Of a DNA stretch of 64,000 nt, positions 52,465 to 61,734 are shown in pieces (positions within the stretch are counted from its first letter, which is position 1; every line of letters begins with the position of its first letter). This stretch comes from Thermodesulfobacteriaceae bacterium. GTDB lineage: Bacteria; Desulfobacterota; Thermodesulfobacteria; Thermodesulfobacteriales; Thermodesulfobacteriaceae. Where the stretch lies: assembly GCA_025062245.1 (NCBI GenBank), contig JANXAD010000004.1, positions 1 to 64,000 of the forward strand, read 5' to 3'. The translations under genes were made by a program, and so were the position numbers. The notes beneath the pieces were generated by a model. It was not told the DNA's origin and did not search any database. It saw only the letters and a program-made list of their open reading frames with translations.

Positions 52465-53958
52465 ATGGGGGAGGAATCTCAGATAATAAAAGTGCGTTTG
52501 GAAAAATTGCAAAAAATTGAAAAAGAAGGAATAAAAGCCTATCCTAACGATTTCCGACCCAAAGATAAGGCTAAATTTCTTTTAGATAGGTATCAGAACC
52601 TATCTTCAGAAGAAATAGAAAATATAAAGGCAGAATTTAGTTTAGCCGGAAGAATTATGTCTAAAAGAGAAATGGGGAAAATTGTTTTTGCCCATCTTCA
52701 AGATGAAACGGATAGAATTCAAATTTTAGTTGCTAAATCTGAAGTATCTCCTGAAACCTTTGAATTTTTTAAAAAGTATTTAGATATCGGAGATATTATC
52801 GGAGTTACTGGAAGGTTAATAAAAACTAAAACAGGAGAGGTTACTCTTTTAGTTAAGTCTCTCAAGCTTCTTACCAAATCCTTGAGACCCTTACCTGAAA
52901 AGTATCATGGCCTGAGAGATGTGGAACTTAGATACCGTAGAAGATATTTAGACTTAATTATGAATCCTAAAGTAAAAGAAGTTTTTAAAACTCGAACTCG
53001 AATTATTCAATACATCAGAGATTATTTTATTTCGGAGGGTTTTTTAGAGGTGGAAACTCCTATGATGCAGTCTATAGTAGGAGGAGCCTCTGCTAAGCCT
53101 TTTATAACCTATCATAACGCTTTAGATATGAATTTTTACCTAAGAATTGCTCCAGAACTTTATTTAAAAAGACTGTTAGTGGGAGGTTTTGAAAGAGTTT
53201 TTGAATTAAATCGCAACTTTAGAAATGAGGGGGTTTCAAGCAAACATAATCCAGAATTTACCATGTTAGAATTTTATGAAGCCTATGCCACCTATGAGGA
53301 TCTAATGAAAAGAACGGAAGAACTTTTTTATGGCTTAGCCTTAGAAATTAAAGGGACTCCAAAGATAACTTATCAAGAACAAGAGATAGACCTTACTCCT
53401 CCCTGGAGACGCCTAAGGTTTTTAGAAGCCTTAGTTCATTTAGGAGGTGTTCCAGAAGAAATTTTAAGGGACCGAGCTAAACTTTTAGAATTTGCAAAGA
53501 AAAAGAATATAGAATTAAATATAAAAGATCCCAGAATAGGAAAGTGGTGGACTAAACTTTTTGAAGAATTGGTTGAACCTAAGCTTATTCAACCTACCTT
53601 TGTAGTAGAATTCCCTGTAGAAATTTCTCCCTTAGCAAGAAGAAATGACCTAAATCCTGAATTGGCAGACAGATTTGAACTTTATATGGCTGGAAAGGAA
53701 ATAGCTAACGCTTTTTCGGAGTTAAATGACCCACGAGATCAAAGAAAAAGATTTGAAGAACAAATAGCCTTAAGAGAAATTGACGAAGAAATCCCTCCAG
53801 AAATAGATGAAGACTTTTTAATGGCTTTAGAATATGGGATGCCACCTTGTGCAGGAGAGGGCATCGGAATTGATAGAGTAATTATGATTTTTACCGATAG
53901 CCCTTCTATAAGAGAGGTTATTTTGTTTCCCCATTTAAGAAAAAAAGAAGAAACTTAA
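52465..53958 (+). CDS. lysS: Lysyl-tRNA synthetase (class II)
   Basis: Charges tRNA-Lys. The N-terminal OB-fold (about 55-155) has LAGRIMSKREMGKIVFAHLQD; the class II core has FLEVETPMMQSIVGGASAKPF (motif 2 region FRNEGVSSKHNPEFTMLEFY) and GIGIDRVIMIFTDSPSIREV as motif 3. The 497 residues are normal. GAGGGG precedes the ATG. lysS, lolE, lolD and bamA follow each other without gaps, a common order in related phyla. Confidence 0.97.
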   Translation: MGEESQIIKVRLEKLQKIEKEGIKAYPNDFRPKDKAKFLLDRYQNLSSEEIENIKAEFSLAGRIMSKREMGKIVFAHLQDETDRIQILVAKSEVSPETFEFFKKYLDIGDIIGVTGRLIKTKTGEVTLLVKSLKLLTKSLRPLPEKYHGLRDVELRYRRRYLDLIMNPKVKEVFKTRTRIIQYIRDYFISEGFLEVETPMMQSIVGGASAKPFITYHNALDMNFYLRIAPELYLKRLLVGGFERVFELNRNFRNEGVSSKHNPEFTMLEFYEAYATYEDLMKRTEELFYGLALEIKGTPKITYQEQEIDLTPPWRRLRFLEALVHLGGVPEEILRDRAKLLEFAKKKNIELNIKDPRIGKWWTKLFEELVEPKLIQPTFVVEFPVEISPLARRNDLNPELADRFELYMAGKEIANAFSELNDPRDQRKRFEEQIALREIDEEIPPEIDEDFLMALEYGMPPCAGEGIGIDRVIMIFTDSPSIREVILFPHLRKKEET

Positions 53959-55182
53959 ATGAAAAGGATTCTAAATTGGGAAATCTTTATAGCCTTTAAA
54001 TATATTTTTTCTCCTAAAAGGGAAAGATTTACAGGGATTATCTCTACGGTGGCTGTTATTGGTGTGGCCTTAAGTGTCTGTGCTCTAACGGTGGTAAATG
54101 CTGTAATTACGGGATTTAAAGAAGCCTTAACGGAAAAAATCTTAAGTTTAAATCCCCATTTAAGTATCACCTTTTATAATCCCCAATTTAAGACTAAAAT
54201 CTTAGAAATTATTCAAGCCGAGATCCCCTCTAAGGAACTTTTTAGTTTGCAAGAAAGTTCCTCCCTTCAAGGGTTAATAATTAAAGAAGGACAACCTATA
54301 GGTATAATCCTAAAGGCTGTAAATTTGGAAAATTTTAAAAAAGAAAAGGGATTTAAAAAATTTGAATTAATTATAAAAGAAGGCTTCTTGAAACATGAAG
54401 TTCCCATAATAATAGGAGAAAAGTTAAAGCAAAAATTAGGCTTAAAAACAGGAGATGAACTTAAATTTATCACTATAGAAGGAGTTTTTACTCCCTTCGG
54501 ATTTTTTCCTAAGTTTTTTACCTTCAAAGTTGCTGGTTCCTTTGAAACTGGAGTTTACGATTATGACTTAAATTTGGTCTTTGTAGATTATTCCTCTTTT
54601 ATTCGTAAATTCAAACCTTTGAATTTCTCTTTGGAGATCAAACTTAAAGATCCCTTTAAATCTCAACTTTATAAAGAAAGACTTTTGACCCATTTGGGAT
54701 TTCAGGTTTCTCTTTTAGATTGGCAAGAGTGGAATCGGAATCTATTTGCAGCCCTTCAAATGGAAAAAATAGGACTTTTTATAGTGTTAACTCTCATGGT
54801 AATGGTTTCTCTTTTTACTATCTTAGCAGCTATGATCATGTTAGTTAATGAAAAAAAAATAGATATAGCTATTTTAAGAGCCTTAGGGGCAAACTTTAAA
54901 AGTATTTTGAAAATTTTCTTTTTTTGTGGATTTATTCTGTCTTTTATAGGGGTTATTTTAGGACTACTTTTGGGAGTATCTCTATGTATTTTCCTATCCC
55001 ATTACCCTATTATTAAACTTCCTACCGAGGTTTATCCAGTGGAATATATGCCTGTCAAATTACAAATTTTAGATCTCCTTTTAGTGAGCTTGGTGGCTAT
55101 CATAATAAGCGTTTTAGCTTGTTTGTATCCTGCTAAAAAGGCAACCCAAATTATTCCTGCTGAAATCTTAAGACATGGCTGA
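53959..55182 (+). CDS. lolE: Lipoprotein-releasing ABC transporter permease (LolC/LolE)
   Basis: A 407-residue inner-membrane permease. One N-terminal helix (about 25-50; IISTVAVIGVALSVCALTVV) is followed by a large periplasmic MacB-like domain (50-270) and three C-terminal helices (from about 272). It starts directly after lysS and overlaps lolD by 8 bases. A single permease here may form a homodimer in place of LolC/LolE. Substrates would include lipoproteins such as the M48 protease. Confidence 0.9.
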   Translation: MKRILNWEIFIAFKYIFSPKRERFTGIISTVAVIGVALSVCALTVVNAVITGFKEALTEKILSLNPHLSITFYNPQFKTKILEIIQAEIPSKELFSLQESSSLQGLIIKEGQPIGIILKAVNLENFKKEKGFKKFELIIKEGFLKHEVPIIIGEKLKQKLGLKTGDELKFITIEGVFTPFGFFPKFFTFKVAGSFETGVYDYDLNLVFVDYSSFIRKFKPLNFSLEIKLKDPFKSQLYKERLLTHLGFQVSLLDWQEWNRNLFAALQMEKIGLFIVLTLMVMVSLFTILAAMIMLVNEKKIDIAILRALGANFKSILKIFFFCGFILSFIGVILGLLLGVSLCIFLSHYPIIKLPTEVYPVEYMPVKLQILDLLLVSLVAIIISVLACLYPAKKATQIIPAEILRHG

Positions 55183-55879
55183 AATCCTTTTAGAATTAAG
55201 AGAAATTACTAAAAGTTTTGAAACTTCCCAAGGTAAACTTGAGATCCTAAAAAAGATAAACTTGAAAATCCAAAAGGGGGAAAAAATTTCTATTGTAGGT
55301 CCCTCTGGAGTTGGAAAAACTACCCTTTTAAATATTATAGGAACCTTAGATTATCCATCTTCAGGAGAGATTCTCTTCTTAGGAGAAAAAATAAATTTTT
55401 CAGATGAAGAAAAGCTTTCTCAATTAAGAAAGGAGAAAATAGGTTTTATTTTCCAACTTCACTATCTTATACCTGAGTTTACGGTGGTAGAAAATATAAT
55501 TTTACCAGGGCTTATTTCTAATTTTAAAAAGGAGGATTGTGAAAGGAGGGCTGAAGAATTGCTAAGAAGGTTTAACCTTTTAAAAAGAAAAGAACACAAA
55601 CCCTCTCAACTTTCTGGTGGAGAAAGACAGAAAGTTGCTATAGCCAGAGCTCTTTTCTTAAATCCTCCCCTTCTATTAGCAGATGAACCGACAGGTAATT
55701 TGGACCCCGAAAGTGCTAAAGAGGTGGCTGAAGTTTTTTTAAAAGTAAATGAAGAGTTAAATACTACTATAATACTTGTTACTCATAACTTAGAACTGGC
55801 TCAAAAGATGGATAAAATTTTTTTGCTAAAAAATGGTTTTTTGGTAGAATTAGAAGAGAAAAAAATAAAAGGTTTATAG
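55175..55879 (+). CDS. lolD: Lipoprotein-releasing ABC transporter ATPase LolD
   Basis: A 234-residue ABC ATPase. Walker A is [12 protein letters not shown], the Q-loop follows in [17 protein letters not shown], the signature is [15 protein letters not shown] and Walker B is [15 protein letters not shown]; the switch His is in LVTHNLELA. It overlaps the permease gene by 8 bases and touches bamA. Function with LolE is inferred from the gene pair. Confidence 0.94.
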   Translation: MAEILLELREITKSFETSQGKLEILKKINLKIQKGEKISIVGPSGVGKTTLLNIIGTLDYPSSGEILFLGEKINFSDEEKLSQLRKEKIGFIFQLHYLIPEFTVVENIILPGLISNFKKEDCERRAEELLRRFNLLKRKEHKPSQLSGGERQKVAIARALFLNPPLLLADEPTGNLDPESAKEVAEVFLKVNEELNTTIILVTHNLELAQKMDKIFLLKNGFLVELEEKKIKGL

Positions 55880-58534
55880 GTGAGATACAACTTTTCTTTT
55901 CTTAAAATATTTTTAATTATCTTCCTTTTACTATTTTTCCCCTTCTTTTCTAAAGCTCAGGAAAATAGAATTCTTCTTTATTCTATTAAAACTTACTGGG
56001 ACTATCCTCAAGAGAGAGCCTTGGAAGAGTTTTTAAAAGAACTTAAGGATACTTTACAAAAGAATAATTACCTTTTAGAAATCAGAAATTTAGAAGAAAA
56101 AACCGCTTTATCCTTGCTAAATACTGGAGAATACTTGGGAATCGCGGAAATAAAATTAATAGGATTAAAATCCAAGGTAAGTTTAGAGTGGAAAATTTAT
56201 TCCTTAGGTCAAGTTGGTCCTCATTATTTTTATACTGTAGAAAATTGGGAAAGAATAAAAGGTTTAACTGAAGAAAGTGTTAAATTCGTAAAGAGTGTTT
56301 TAGAAGCCAAAACCTTGGTAGAAAAGGTAGTTATAACTGGCAATTTAAAAATTAGTGAAGATGCTATTTTAGCTAAAATTAAAACCAGGGCTAAGGAAAT
56401 TTTAGACCCAAGAGTTTTAAATGAAGATTTAAAAAATCTCTATAAAATGGGTTACTTTGAAAATGTATGGATAAAAATAGACCAGGGAGAAAGGGGACCG
56501 GTAGTTATTTTCGAAGTAAAGGAAAGACCTTCTATAAAGGAGATAATTTTTAAGGGAATTAAAGAGGCTAAAAAGGAAGATCTTTTAAAAATTTCTGAAT
56601 TAAAGGAGGGACAGATTGTAACTCCCAAAGACTTAGATAAGGCTTTGGAAAATTTGAAAGCCTATTATGAACAATTAGGCTATCATGGAACTTTACTAAA
56701 TGTGGAAACTGAAAAAATTTCTCCCACCCAAGTTAGTGTGATTTTTTATATAAAGGAAGGGCATAAAAAGTATATTAAAAAAATAGAGTTTATAGGAAAT
56801 AAGGCTCTTTCAGAGAAGGAATTGCGAAAATATCTTTCTCTTTCCGAAAAGAGTGTCTTTTCCCCTGTAAAGAAAATTACCCAGTATGTAAGAACTTTCT
56901 TGCAGCCTGAACCCTTAGCTGAACCAGGTGTATACAATATAGCCTTTCTTTATAGAGATTTAGGGAAGATGGAGACAGCTTATAAAAATAAAGGATATCT
57001 GGATATAAAAATAGGGGAACCCATAATAAGAGAAGAGCAAGAAGGAGTTATTATTGTTATACCTATTGATGAGGGTCCTCAGTATAGAATAGGTAGTTTA
57101 GAAATTCATCAAGACTTAATTCCTAAGGAGATTCTTTTTAAAAAGATAAAAAGTAAACCTGGAGAGGTTTTTAGTCTCCAAACTTTAAAAGAAGATGAAA
57201 ATCTTCTTATCCATATGTTTTCTGATTATGGATATGCCTATACTAAGGTGGATACGGAAGTCAAAAGGGAACCTGAAAAAAGGTTAATAAATCTTACTTT
57301 TAAGATAGATAAAGGTCCTGTAGTTTTTATTAACAGAATCGAAATTGAAGGTAATACTAAAACTCGAGATAAGGTCATAAGAAGAGAGCTTTTATTAGCT
57401 GAAGGTTGGCCCTTTAGTGCCACCCGTTTAGAAAAAAGTGAAGAACGCTTAAGAAGGTTAGGATTTTTTGAAGAAGTTAAGATTGAAAAGGAAAAAGCAG
57501 TTAAGGAAGAAGAGCTTAACTTAAAAGTAAAAGTAAAGGAAATGCTTACGGGAACTTTTTCTGTAGGAGGTGGTTATAGTTCTGCTGAAGGATTAATCTT
57601 TATGACTGAAGTTACAGAAAGAAATTTTTTAGGAAAAGGGCAAAGGGTTAGTATAGCTGCCAAAATTGGAACTAAAACTACTAAATATTCTATCAACTTT
57701 TTTGAACCCTATTTTATGGATTCTCGCTACTCCTTAGGTTTTTCTCTTTTAAATTATGAAATAGAATATGAAGATTTTACTAAGGACACTAAGGGAGGCT
57801 CTCTTAAAGTAGGATACTTTTTCACTTCCAATCTTTCAGGTTATGTAGGATATCGCTATGAAGATACTCAGCTGGAAGATTTAAGAGAAAAGGTTTCTAA
57901 GGTTATTTTAGAATCAAAGGATATTCATATAACCAGTGCGGTAAATATAGGTTTAAACTATGATTCCAGAAATAGATACTTTTTACCTACCAAAGGGTGG
58001 ATCCACAGATTAGAATTGGAACATGCAGGAGGTTTTTTAGGAGGGGACAGTAATTTTATAAAATTTACAGGTGAACATCAAGTTTATTTTCCCATTTTTT
58101 TAAATATTACGGGACACATAAATTTTGGATATGGTTATATTACTGAAGGTTCAGGAAGAAGGGTTCCGGTTTTTGAAAGGTTCTTTTTAGGAGGAATTGA
58201 CTCTATAAGAGGCTACAAATATGGAGATGTTTCCCCACGTGATCCAGAAACTGAAGAAAGAATAGGTGGGACTCGTATGTTTTATCTGCAACTAGAAAAT
58301 ATCTTTCCTTTAATAAGGAGTATAAACTTAAATGGAGTAGTCTTTTTGGATATGGGTTCGGTTTGGGATATGAAAACAGGATTTAAAAGTTCTGAAATAA
58401 GAAAAAGTATAGGATTAGGGATAAGGTGGATTTCTCCCTTAGGACCTCTAAGAATTGAATGGGGATATAATTTAGATAAAAAACCTAAGGAAGATAGTAG
58501 TAACTTTAACTTCCAAGTAGGTGGAAGTTTTTAG
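55880..58534 (+). CDS. bamA: Outer-membrane protein assembly factor BamA
   Basis: An 884-residue outer-membrane protein. It starts with GTG at 55880, directly after the lolD stop, and has a signal peptide (FLIIFLLLFFPFFSKAQ). Repeated POTRA units run from about residue 145 to 555, for example VEKVVITGNLKISEDAILAK and FINRIEIEGNTKTRDKVIRR. A 16-strand beta-barrel follows, with the GGxDSIRGYK loop (FFLGGIDSIRGYKYGDVSPR) and the final FQVGGSF signature ending in Phe. BamA inserts beta-barrel proteins. Confidence 0.95.
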   Translation: MRYNFSFLKIFLIIFLLLFFPFFSKAQENRILLYSIKTYWDYPQERALEEFLKELKDTLQKNNYLLEIRNLEEKTALSLLNTGEYLGIAEIKLIGLKSKVSLEWKIYSLGQVGPHYFYTVENWERIKGLTEESVKFVKSVLEAKTLVEKVVITGNLKISEDAILAKIKTRAKEILDPRVLNEDLKNLYKMGYFENVWIKIDQGERGPVVIFEVKERPSIKEIIFKGIKEAKKEDLLKISELKEGQIVTPKDLDKALENLKAYYEQLGYHGTLLNVETEKISPTQVSVIFYIKEGHKKYIKKIEFIGNKALSEKELRKYLSLSEKSVFSPVKKITQYVRTFLQPEPLAEPGVYNIAFLYRDLGKMETAYKNKGYLDIKIGEPIIREEQEGVIIVIPIDEGPQYRIGSLEIHQDLIPKEILFKKIKSKPGEVFSLQTLKEDENLLIHMFSDYGYAYTKVDTEVKREPEKRLINLTFKIDKGPVVFINRIEIEGNTKTRDKVIRRELLLAEGWPFSATRLEKSEERLRRLGFFEEVKIEKEKAVKEEELNLKVKVKEMLTGTFSVGGGYSSAEGLIFMTEVTERNFLGKGQRVSIAAKIGTKTTKYSINFFEPYFMDSRYSLGFSLLNYEIEYEDFTKDTKGGSLKVGYFFTSNLSGYVGYRYEDTQLEDLREKVSKVILESKDIHITSAVNIGLNYDSRNRYFLPTKGWIHRLELEHAGGFLGGDSNFIKFTGEHQVYFPIFLNITGHINFGYGYITEGSGRRVPVFERFFLGGIDSIRGYKYGDVSPRDPETEERIGGTRMFYLQLENIFPLIRSINLNGVVFLDMGSVWDMKTGFKSSEIRKSIGLGIRWISPLGPLRIEWGYNLDKKPKEDSSNFNFQVGGSF

Positions 58535-58538
58535 TTCC

Positions 58539-58567
58539 TTTGCAATCCTTTGGAAATGTGATATAAT
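58539..58567 (+). promoter_or_regulatory. Promoter of rplS
   Basis: TTTGCA at 58539-58544, 17-base spacer, TATAAT at 58562-58567. The rplS start is 35 bases downstream, with AAGGGAGG between. Confidence 0.65.
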
Positions 58568-58602
58568 ATTTTCTTTATCAAGAAAAAGGGAGGTAAAGTT
58601 TT

Positions 58603-58968
58603 ATGTTTTCCCAGATAAGAGAAGTTGAAAAGAAATATCTTAGAGAGGATCTTCCCAAATTTAACCCAGGAGATACGATAAGAATTCATTATAAGCTAAG
58701 GGAAGGAGAAGAAAAGGAAAGGATACAGGTTTTTGAAGGAGTGGTCATAAGAAGAAGAGGTTCTGGGACAGGAGCTACCTTTACCGTAAGAAAGGTATCC
58801 TTTGGAATAGGAGTTGAAAGAACCTTTCCTTTACATTCTCCCAATATTCAAAAAATAGAAATTGTAAAAAGAGGAAAGGTTAGAAGAGCAAGGCTTTATT
58901 ATCTTAGAACTCGTTCTGGAAAATCTGCCCGTATTAAGGAAAGGTTTGATAACAAAATTATGGAATAA
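58603..58968 (+). CDS. rplS: 50S ribosomal protein L19
   Basis: A 121-residue ribosomal protein. It has the L19 segments [36 protein letters not shown] and [20 protein letters not shown], and ends in the usual basic stretch. AAGGGAGG and its own promoter precede it. The genes that follow (rnhB, yraN) are commonly found next to rplS. Confidence 0.97.
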   Translation: MFSQIREVEKKYLREDLPKFNPGDTIRIHYKLREGEEKERIQVFEGVVIRRRGSGTGATFTVRKVSFGIGVERTFPLHSPNIQKIEIVKRGKVRRARLYYLRTRSGKSARIKERFDNKIME

Positions 58969-58987
58969 TTCTTTTTAGAAATTAAGT

Positions 58988-59602
58988 TTGAAAGAATTCT
59001 ATTTTAGAAACTTAGGTTTTCAATATATTGCTGGAATTGATGAAGCAGGGCGGGGGGCTATTGCGGGTCCAATATTTGCTTCAGCTGTAATCCTTCCCTG
59101 GGAGTTTTTTTCTTTAGAAATTAAGGATTCTAAACTTTTATCTACTAAAAAAAGGGAGAAACTTTTTAAAAAGATTTGTAAAGAAGCTTTAAGTTTTTCT
59201 ATAGCTAAAGCTGAAGTAGAAGAAATAAATCAATTAGGAGTATTAAAGGCTACCTTTTTAGCTATGAAAAGAAGCTTAGAAGGATTAGATTTAAAGCCTG
59301 ACTTAGTGCTTATTGATGGACCTTTTACTATTCCAGATTATAGAGGAAAACAAAAGGCTTTAGTAAAGGGAGATAAAATTTATCTTTCCATTTCTGCAGC
59401 TTCTATTTTAGCGAAAGTAGCCAGAGATAAATATATGGAAAATTTAAGTTTCTTGTATCCTGAATATCAGTTTGATAAACATAAAGGTTATCCTACGAAA
59501 GATCATCTTAAAAAAATTGAAAAATATGGGGTTTCAGAAGTTCACCGTAAAAATTTTAAAATTTTTATAAATTTTTTGAAAAAGCCTGATCTAAGTGAAT
59601 AA
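58988..59602 (+). CDS. rnhB: Ribonuclease HII
   Basis: Removes ribonucleotides from DNA. The catalytic motif AGIDEAGRGAIAGPIFASAV is near the N-terminus; the further acidic residues are in LVLIDGP and ASILAKVARDKYME, and YPTKDHLKKI is also typical. The 204 residues are normal. Translation starts at TTG 58988, the only position that allows a full N-terminus. It overlaps yraN by 8 bases. Confidence 0.94.
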   Translation: MKEFYFRNLGFQYIAGIDEAGRGAIAGPIFASAVILPWEFFSLEIKDSKLLSTKKREKLFKKICKEALSFSIAKAEVEEINQLGVLKATFLAMKRSLEGLDLKPDLVLIDGPFTIPDYRGKQKALVKGDKIYLSISAASILAKVARDKYMENLSFLYPEYQFDKHKGYPTKDHLKKIEKYGVSEVHRKNFKIFINFLKKPDLSE

Positions 59603-59981
59603 TAAAATTTCTAAAAAAGAAAAGGGAAAAAGAGCAGAAGCTTTGGCTGAGAAATATTTTATTTCTAAAGGTTTTGAAATAGTGGAACGAAATTTTAGAA
59701 CTAAGACAGGAGAAATAGATCTAATTCTCAAAAGAGAAAGTCTTTTAGTTTTTGTAGAAGTAAAAAGCACCTTTGGGTCTCAAAACTTTATTTCTGAAGA
59801 AAAGGTTGACCGAATTAAACAGAAAAAAATTTTAACTTCAGCTAAATTTTTTTGGCTTAAAAATTATCAAAAATTTAGTAAAATTAGAGAAATAAGATTT
59901 GATGTAGTGGTAATAAATTTAAAAAATGGAGAACTTAAACATTACGAATCCGCTTTTAGCGAAGAAATTAGTTTCTACTAA
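59595..59981 (+). CDS. yraN: YraN/UPF0102 endonuclease-like protein
   Basis: A 128-residue protein with the restriction-endonuclease-like pattern of UPF0102: KRAEALAEKYFISKGFEIVE, then EIDLILKRESLLVFVEVKS. The start is GTG at 59595, overlapping rnhB by 8 bases. The 3' end overlaps the DUF6178 gene by 56 bases, unusually long. Confidence 0.92.
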   Translation: MNNKISKKEKGKRAEALAEKYFISKGFEIVERNFRTKTGEIDLILKRESLLVFVEVKSTFGSQNFISEEKVDRIKQKKILTSAKFFWLKNYQKFSKIREIRFDVVVINLKNGELKHYESAFSEEISFY

Positions 59982-61734
59982 ATTTGATTTAGAATATCTC
60001 TTAAATCTATCTGAAAAGGAAATAGAAAAATTTTTAGCTACCCTTAATTTTTACGATTCCTTAGATTTAATCTTAAGTACTCCTTGGGAAAAAAGAGCTA
60101 AATTAATTCTTCTATCTCCTTTTTCTGAAGCCTTAGTTAAAAACCTTTCTAATCAAGAACTTTTTTTAACTTTAAAAGCTTCTTCTTTAGACTTAGTAGT
60201 TGAACTTTTATCCTATGCTAAGGGGACTCAAATTCAATTTCTCTTGGATTTGGATACTTGGTATAAAGACAGAATTAAACCTGAGAGGGTTCTTTCTTGG
60301 ATTTATCTTCTTTTCCATGCAGGAGAAGATAAAGTTTTAGAATGGTTAAAGGTTGCTGATTGGGATTATTTAATAGCTATTTTTCAAAAATTTATCAAAG
60401 TTTATAAACGACCAGATGAAGTAGATCTTTTAGAGGCTATGGATTTTCTTCCTCCCTATACTTTGGATGATTTTTATTTTATAGATTTTAAAAACCCTGA
60501 GTATGAGTTTTACTTTAGAAGGATGATTGAAATTATAAGAGAGGAAATGTCAGAGACTTATTTTTCCCTTATGGAATCTATTATATGGGAACTCCCCTTA
60601 GAAGTAGAAGAAAGAGCTTATAGGTGGAGAAACTCCAGATTAGCTGATGAAGGAATTTTAGACTATTTTGAAGCTTTAGAGATTTATTCTTATCTTCATC
60701 CCAAAAGTCTTAAAAAAATAGAAATAAACTTATTACCCTATGAAGAAGAAAAAATAGAACTTTCTCCTACTAATATAGTCCTTTATGCTGGAGAAGAGGA
60801 TCTTTTTATTTTTAGAGTATTAACCTCTATAGAGGAGACCTTTCAACTTGAAAGAATAAAAAGAGAACTTGCTTGGTTAGTAAGTAAAGTAATCATAGTG
60901 GATCACATAGTTATTGATGAAATAGAACAAGTTAAAGAGAGTTTAGAAAAGGTCTGGGGTTCTTTAAATTTAGGTTTAGAGTATCTTTCTTCTGAAAATT
61001 TAGAACTTGCTAAAAGGTTTCTAAAAAATCATTTTTTAGAGGATATTTTTAAAGTTGGACAAACAGCTTTAAGAGAATTGAGAAAGTTAGCTATAAATAT
61101 AGCTGAGGGGAAAGAATTTGATCCTACTATTTTAAAATATTTAGATCAGCCATATCAGGGTTATTTACAAGGAGTCTTAACCAAGAAGCTTAATAGGATT
61201 AAACTTTTTCAACCTAAGAAAATAGGGACCTTAAGGGAATATACTTACTTTAAACGAGTTTCAGAGGTAAGATTAGTCAGAAGATATTTAGAAGAGGTGG
61301 GCTACATAGCTCCTCTTTTACAAAAGACCTTGGGAACTCCTTCAGATTGGATAAAAGAAATAACTCAGCCTGGGAGAAATTTTGATTCTAATTTTTTGAG
61401 CTGGAGTTCCTTAATTTTAACAGCCTTAGCTAACTGGATTAATGAAAGGGATTTCAGATTTAAAGCTTTACCTAAGAGTTCCTGGGACAAAGTTTTTAAA
61501 AATATGATTGAAAAAAGGGAAGGATTAGGTTTAATGAAAGAGGAAATTAAAACCGCCCTTTTTGAAAATTTTAAGAAATTTGCTCAAAATTATTGGTATT
61601 TAGAACCTGAATTATTGAGTTCTTTTTTAAATTTTGTAATTCAAAAGTGGGAAGAAGAATTCAAATATAGTGATCCAGATAATCCTCCCGATAGTTTATA
61701 TCAAACTTTAGTATTAATAGATTTAAAAAAATGA
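59926..61734 (+). CDS. DUF6178 family protein
   Basis: A 602-residue soluble helical protein. The N-terminal LAKKLVSTKFDLEYLLNLSE segment and later LDEEGILDYFEALEIY-like text (RLADEGILDYFEALEIYSYL) fit the DUF6178 family known mainly from sulfate and metal reducers. The function is unknown to me. The ATG at 59926 lies 56 bases inside yraN; no later Met starts before the conserved N-terminal helix, so the overlap is kept. It overlaps nrdJ by 4 bases (ATGA), so both are made together. Confidence 0.75.
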   Translation: MENLNITNPLLAKKLVSTKFDLEYLLNLSEKEIEKFLATLNFYDSLDLILSTPWEKRAKLILLSPFSEALVKNLSNQELFLTLKASSLDLVVELLSYAKGTQIQFLLDLDTWYKDRIKPERVLSWIYLLFHAGEDKVLEWLKVADWDYLIAIFQKFIKVYKRPDEVDLLEAMDFLPPYTLDDFYFIDFKNPEYEFYFRRMIEIIREEMSETYFSLMESIIWELPLEVEERAYRWRNSRLADEGILDYFEALEIYSYLHPKSLKKIEINLLPYEEEKIELSPTNIVLYAGEEDLFIFRVLTSIEETFQLERIKRELAWLVSKVIIVDHIVIDEIEQVKESLEKVWGSLNLGLEYLSSENLELAKRFLKNHFLEDIFKVGQTALRELRKLAINIAEGKEFDPTILKYLDQPYQGYLQGVLTKKLNRIKLFQPKKIGTLREYTYFKRVSEVRLVRRYLEEVGYIAPLLQKTLGTPSDWIKEITQPGRNFDSNFLSWSSLILTALANWINERDFRFKALPKSSWDKVFKNMIEKREGLGLMKEEIKTALFENFKKFAQNYWYLEPELLSSFLNFVIQKWEEEFKYSDPDNPPDSLYQTLVLIDLKK